DNA of 64,000 nucleotides from Polyangia bacterium (GTDB lineage: Bacteria > Myxococcota_A > Polyangia > Polyangiales > Polyangiaceae), in the NCBI GenBank assembly GCA_030426145.1, contig JAUHZF010000005.1, positions 16,461-80,460 of the forward strand. The letters run 5' to 3'. Made by a program: the position numbers and the translations under genes. Shown here one piece after another: positions 61,344 to 64,000 of this stretch (positions within the stretch are counted from its first letter, which is position 1; the number at the start of each line of letters is the position of its first letter). The notes below the pieces were generated by a model, which searched no databases, was not told where the DNA came from, and saw nothing but the letters and a program-made list of their open reading frames with translations.

Positions 61344-62197
61344 GACGCCTCCGAAAGTCCGCAGAGCTCTGCGCTCTTCTTCCACAGCTTCGCCGCGAGG
61401 TCCTCGTCGTAGGAGGCTTTGCTGCTCTGGGCTTCGCCTTCGGGGCGGAAGTAGCGGCCGCTCATTGCACTCAGCTCGGGATCGGTCGCGAGGCGGATGC
61501 TGGTCTTTGCGCCGATCTTCGGGCCCGGGTGGCTCAATCGTTGGAGCATGCCGAGGGCGCGGGGGCGGCCGTTGTAATCGCTGAGGAGCTGGGTGGCGAT
61601 GACGCCAGGGTGGAGGCAGTTGACCGTCACATCCGTGTCTTTGAGGCGCCGCGCCAGCTCGTAGGTGAACAGCACGTTGGCGAGCTTGCTCTGGCGGTAG
61701 GCGACGAGGGGCTGGTAGTTCCGCTCGGTCATCAGGTCGTCGAAGGCGATGACGCCCGCGGCCTCGACCTGCGAAGCGACCACGACGATGCGCGCCGGGG
61801 CCGATGCCTCGATCCGCTCGCGGAGTCGGTTGATGAGCAGAAACGGGGCGAGGTGATTGATGGCAAACGTCGCCTCGTAGCCGTCGACCGAAGTGGTGCG
61901 CTGAGGCATCACCACGCCGGCGTTGCTGATGACCAACGGCAGGCTGGGGTAGCGGTCCAATACCTCGTCGGCGAGGCGGCGGACCTGTTCGAGGTCGGCG
62001 AGATCGGCGATGAGCAGCTCGGCGCGGTGAGCGCCGGCCGCGCTGATCTCACGTCGGGCGGCCTCGCCGCGCCCGCGGTCGCGGCAGGCCATCACGATCT
62101 TCGCCCCCCGGCTGGCGAGGGCGAGCGCCGTCTCCTTGCCGATGCCGGTGTTGGCGCCCGTGATGAGGCACGTCTTGTCGCGAACGGTCCAGCTCAC
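61340..62197 (-). CDS. Short-chain dehydrogenase/reductase, retinol-dehydrogenase-like
   Basis: A 285-residue NAD(P)-dependent SDR. Motifs are TGANTGIGKE for cofactor binding, the ACRDRGRGE segment typical of NADP-preferring retinol-dehydrogenase-like members, VISNAGV, a catalytic Ser in VVVASQVE and YRQSK (Tyr and Lys). The C-terminal LHPGVIAT segment is also present. It is first of a three-gene operon with the hydrolase pair and could tailor the NRPS-PKS product, but nothing in the sequence proves this. Confidence 0.9.
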   Translation of the reverse strand: MSWTVRDKTCLITGANTGIGKETALALASRGAKIVMACRDRGRGEAARREISAAGAHRAELLIADLADLEQVRRLADEVLDRYPSLPLVISNAGVVMPQRTTSVDGYEATFAINHLAPFLLINRLRERIEASAPARIVVVASQVEAAGVIAFDDLMTERNYQPLVAYRQSKLANVLFTYELARRLKDTDVTVNCLHPGVIATQLLSDYNGRPRALGMLQRLSHPGPKIGAKTSIRLATDPELSAMSGRYFRPEGEAQSSKASYDEDLAAKLWKKSAELCGLSEAS

Positions 62198-62207
62198 TTG
62201 ATTGTCG

Positions 62208-63089
62208 TCAGAGCGGGCCGCCTTCGATGGCGTCGCAGGTGCCCACGAAGGGCACGCCGCCGAAGCCGAAGGCGTAGGTGATGAGACCGACGTAGACCGT
62301 GTCCCCGAAGGCGGGCGCGGTGCCCGGTAGGGTGCCGTTCCCGTTGTAGGGGGTCCAATCGTCGGCCTGGCTCCCCGGGCTCGGGTTGGGGGTCTGCCAG
62401 TAGACGGTCAAGGTTCGGTCGCCGTTACCGACGATCCTCAGATCGGCGCGCCCGTTGGGGGCCACGTTGGCGCCCGCGTCGTTCTGTTGCGAGTTGCCGT
62501 TCACGGTGTTCTTGCCTTCGACCGTGAAGGCCGTCGGACCGCGGTGTCCGACGACGACGTGCGCGGACGTCGGCTCGTCGAGGTTCTGCACGTGCACCTG
62601 GATGCCGGCGAAGATGTACGGCTCTCCCGAGGGCGGAGGCGGCGACTGCGAGTCGGCCTGGGTCCCGATACCCACGTTGCGCGCGATGACCTCGAAGGGG
62701 AAGGTGACGGCCTTGGCGTCGAGGCGCCCCTGGGCTCCGTTGAAGTGGAGCGTCCTGTCGTCCGTGTTGTCGAGCAGGTTGGCGCGGTAACGGCCGTCGA
62801 CCCGCGCGACGTCGGGCAGAGCGCTCGCGTTGTTCGTCACGTAGTCGACGAGCGGGCCAGAGCCGTCGAAGTTGTCTCCGAGGGGGCCGACGACGGGCTG
62901 ACCGCCGGATCCCGTCGTCTCGCCCGTGCTCGCGCCGGAGCCCTGGCTGGTCTGTCCGGTCCCCGTGCTCGAGCCGGCTCCAGTTCCGTCGGTCGACGAC
63001 GTATTGGGCTCGCTGTCCGAGCCGCCACAAGCGGCGAACGTCGAGGCGGCGGTGAAGATGGCGATCGAGATGACGGACCGGAGGCGCAT
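62208..63089 (-). CDS. Secreted lipoprotein, glycan-binding-like beta sandwich
   Basis: A 293-residue lipoprotein (signal peptide with lipobox TFAACGG), a Gly/Ser/Thr linker of about 45 residues, then a jelly-roll-like domain from about 70 (DNFDGSGPLVDYV, DVARVDGRYRANL, FEVIARNVGIG, YIFAGIQVHVQN). The sandwich resembles DUF1349-type laminin-G-like domains. It lies 10 bases upstream of the SDR operon on the same strand, so it could be read with it, though the functions look unrelated. Confidence 0.75.
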   Translation of the reverse strand: MRLRSVISIAIFTAASTFAACGGSDSEPNTSSTDGTGAGSSTGTGQTSQGSGASTGETTGSGGQPVVGPLGDNFDGSGPLVDYVTNNASALPDVARVDGRYRANLLDNTDDRTLHFNGAQGRLDAKAVTFPFEVIARNVGIGTQADSQSPPPPSGEPYIFAGIQVHVQNLDEPTSAHVVVGHRGPTAFTVEGKNTVNGNSQQNDAGANVAPNGRADLRIVGNGDRTLTVYWQTPNPSPGSQADDWTPYNGNGTLPGTAPAFGDTVYVGLITYAFGFGGVPFVGTCDAIEGGPL

Positions 63090-63139
63090 GATGGTAGGGC
63101 GACGTATAACCCGCCCAGCGTCGCCATGCGAGACGGTCG

Positions 63140-64000
63140 TCAAGGCTGGGTGATCGACACGTGGGAGTAGACGATCTCGGAGAGGTAGGCGTTGTTCTTC
63201 CCACAAACCCCGAACCCGGTGTAGCCGGCCACGGGCATGGTGATGGTCGCCGTGGAGCCCTGCGTCCAGGATTGACCGTCCATCGAGTGGTACGACGTGA
63301 AGGTGTTGCCCGAACGAACGAGCCGTGCCCAAACGGCTGAACCCGGCAGCGCGAAGGGTTGGAAGTAGGACGAGCCCACCAGGGTGTGCTGCGCGCCGGC
63401 GGTGGGTCGGTAGTAGAAGTAGTCCTGATCGTCGTAGTTGATCGACTGGTTGAACATGGCCGAGCCGTCGGTGAGGTCGGCGCGGAACATGGTCATGGCC
63501 TTCGACCACATGTGGATGTAGCCGTAGTAGCCCTCGACCCGCAGCGTGAGGGTGAAGTCCCCCGAGATGGGGAAGTGGGCGAACTGGAAGCTGTCCTGGT
63601 TGTAGAAGACGTCGGTTCCCGTACCGTTCACGACGAAGGTGCCGCCGTTTTCGATGGCGTCGTACGTGGTGGAGCCCGCCAGACCGACCGGCCCGATGTC
63701 CATGGCACTCCAGCCCGTGGGCAGACCGCTGTTGGCATAGGCGTTGGTGCTGACGGTTCGCGTGATGCCGGTCTGCGGCACCATCGAGGTATCGGTGACC
63801 GTGATCTCGTAGTCGTGGCTCAGCCCCGACCGAAGGCGGTCGAGCGTCATCGTGTGCGTCGTGCTTGCGGTCGCGTCGACGACGCTCTTGGGCCACTGGT
63901 CGAGGTCGTAGTCGACGACTGCCGTCGTCGGATTGGTCGTCGTGAACTGGATCGTCACGCTGTGGCGATCCGTGGATAGGACCTGCAGCGAATCCACGAC
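63140..64000 (-). CDS. Partial secreted protein, Fn3-like plus DUF1349-like domain
   Basis: The frame is open through the right edge of the window, so the N-terminus is missing. The visible 286 codons start in an Fn3-like segment (RHSVTIQFTTTNPTTAVVDY, LSHDYEITVTD) and continue into a DUF1349-like beta sandwich (GWSAMDIGPVGLAGSTTY, FTLTLRVEGY, MWSKAMTMFRADL, YTGFGVCG). It is probably an extracellular carbohydrate-active or binding protein. An internal GTG near the edge could start it, but no signal peptide follows. Confidence 0.75.
   Translation of the reverse strand, partial: VVDSLQVLSTDRHSVTIQFTTTNPTTAVVDYDLDQWPKSVVDATASTTHTMTLDRLRSGLSHDYEITVTDTSMVPQTGITRTVSTNAYANSGLPTGWSAMDIGPVGLAGSTTYDAIENGGTFVVNGTGTDVFYNQDSFQFAHFPISGDFTLTLRVEGYYGYIHMWSKAMTMFRADLTDGSAMFNQSINYDDQDYFYYRPTAGAQHTLVGSSYFQPFALPGSAVWARLVRSGNTFTSYHSMDGQSWTQGSTATITMPVAGYTGFGVCGKNNAYLSEIVYSHVSITQP

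Overview
The window is GC-rich (roughly two-thirds GC by eye) with strong G/C third-position bias. It looks like a large chromosome of a predatory or soil-type Myxococcota, probably Polyangiales/Sandaracinaceae-like. The clues are many lipoproteins with Gly/Ser/Thr linkers, a MYXO-CTERM-type sorting tail, an AgmX/PglI-type domain, DUF1592/DUF1552 protein pairs, several Hanks-type kinases, an FHA-sigma54 activator and a hybrid NRPS-PKS locus. The taxonomy is inferred from gene content; there is no rRNA or tRNA in the window.

Layout. 0.2-4.7 kb: a DUF1592/DUF1588 haem-motif lipoprotein, a Tat-exported DUF1552 protein and a BNR-like lipoprotein. 4.7-11.2 kb: small lipoproteins, a ferric-reductase-like flavocytochrome, an ExbD-like lipoprotein, and an overlapping PP2C phosphatase/protein kinase pair. 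11.2-20.9 kb: secreted GH13 amylase, TatD, UbiB/AarF-like kinase, PPC-domain lipoprotein, a frameshifted lipoprotein, an LLM flavin oxidoreductase and MscS. 21.1-24.0 kb: an OmpA protein with thrombospondin type 3 repeats plus an outer-membrane barrel protein.

24.0-36.6 kb is the most striking part. A five-gene, translationally coupled minus-strand operon encodes a DUF11/MYXO-CTERM surface protein, OmpA, a membrane class III cyclase, a LysM-FecR-barrel fusion and a Ser/Thr kinase. It diverges from a gene for an FHA-domain sigma54 activator. I find a near-consensus sigma54 promoter in front of the operon and another in front of a coiled-coil lipoprotein/DHp-receiver pair 2 kb away. Each has the same 18-bp dyad TGTCG-N8-CGACA exactly 41 bp upstream of its -24 box. 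This is best read as a self-contained envelope-signalling regulon: kinase, FHA reader and sigma54 output controlling envelope proteins. A third, weaker promoter-plus-dyad with a related layout precedes the OmpA paralogue at 21.1 kb.

36.6-45.8 kb: housekeeping and accessory genes (TPR proteins, EF-P, DUF5522, enoyl-CoA hydratase and 3-hydroxyacyl-CoA dehydrogenase, PEGA protein), a probably domesticated IS1595-like transposase lacking catalytic Asp residues, and a TPR-methyltransferase fusion. 45.9-59.6 kb: a compact NRPS-PKS-NRPS assembly line: formyltransferase-A(with embedded luciferase-like monooxygenase)-PCP, then KS-AT-KR-DH-ACP, then C-A-PCP. Both A domains carry glycine-like specificity codes and no releasing domain is present. 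59.6-62.2 kb: a convergent operon of an SDR and two alpha/beta hydrolases, one without its nucleophile, possibly tailoring or release enzymes. 62.2 kb to the end: two secreted proteins, the last cut by the window edge. No CRISPR array, tRNA, rRNA or intact insertion sequence was seen, and no gene-free stretch exceeds about 300 bases.
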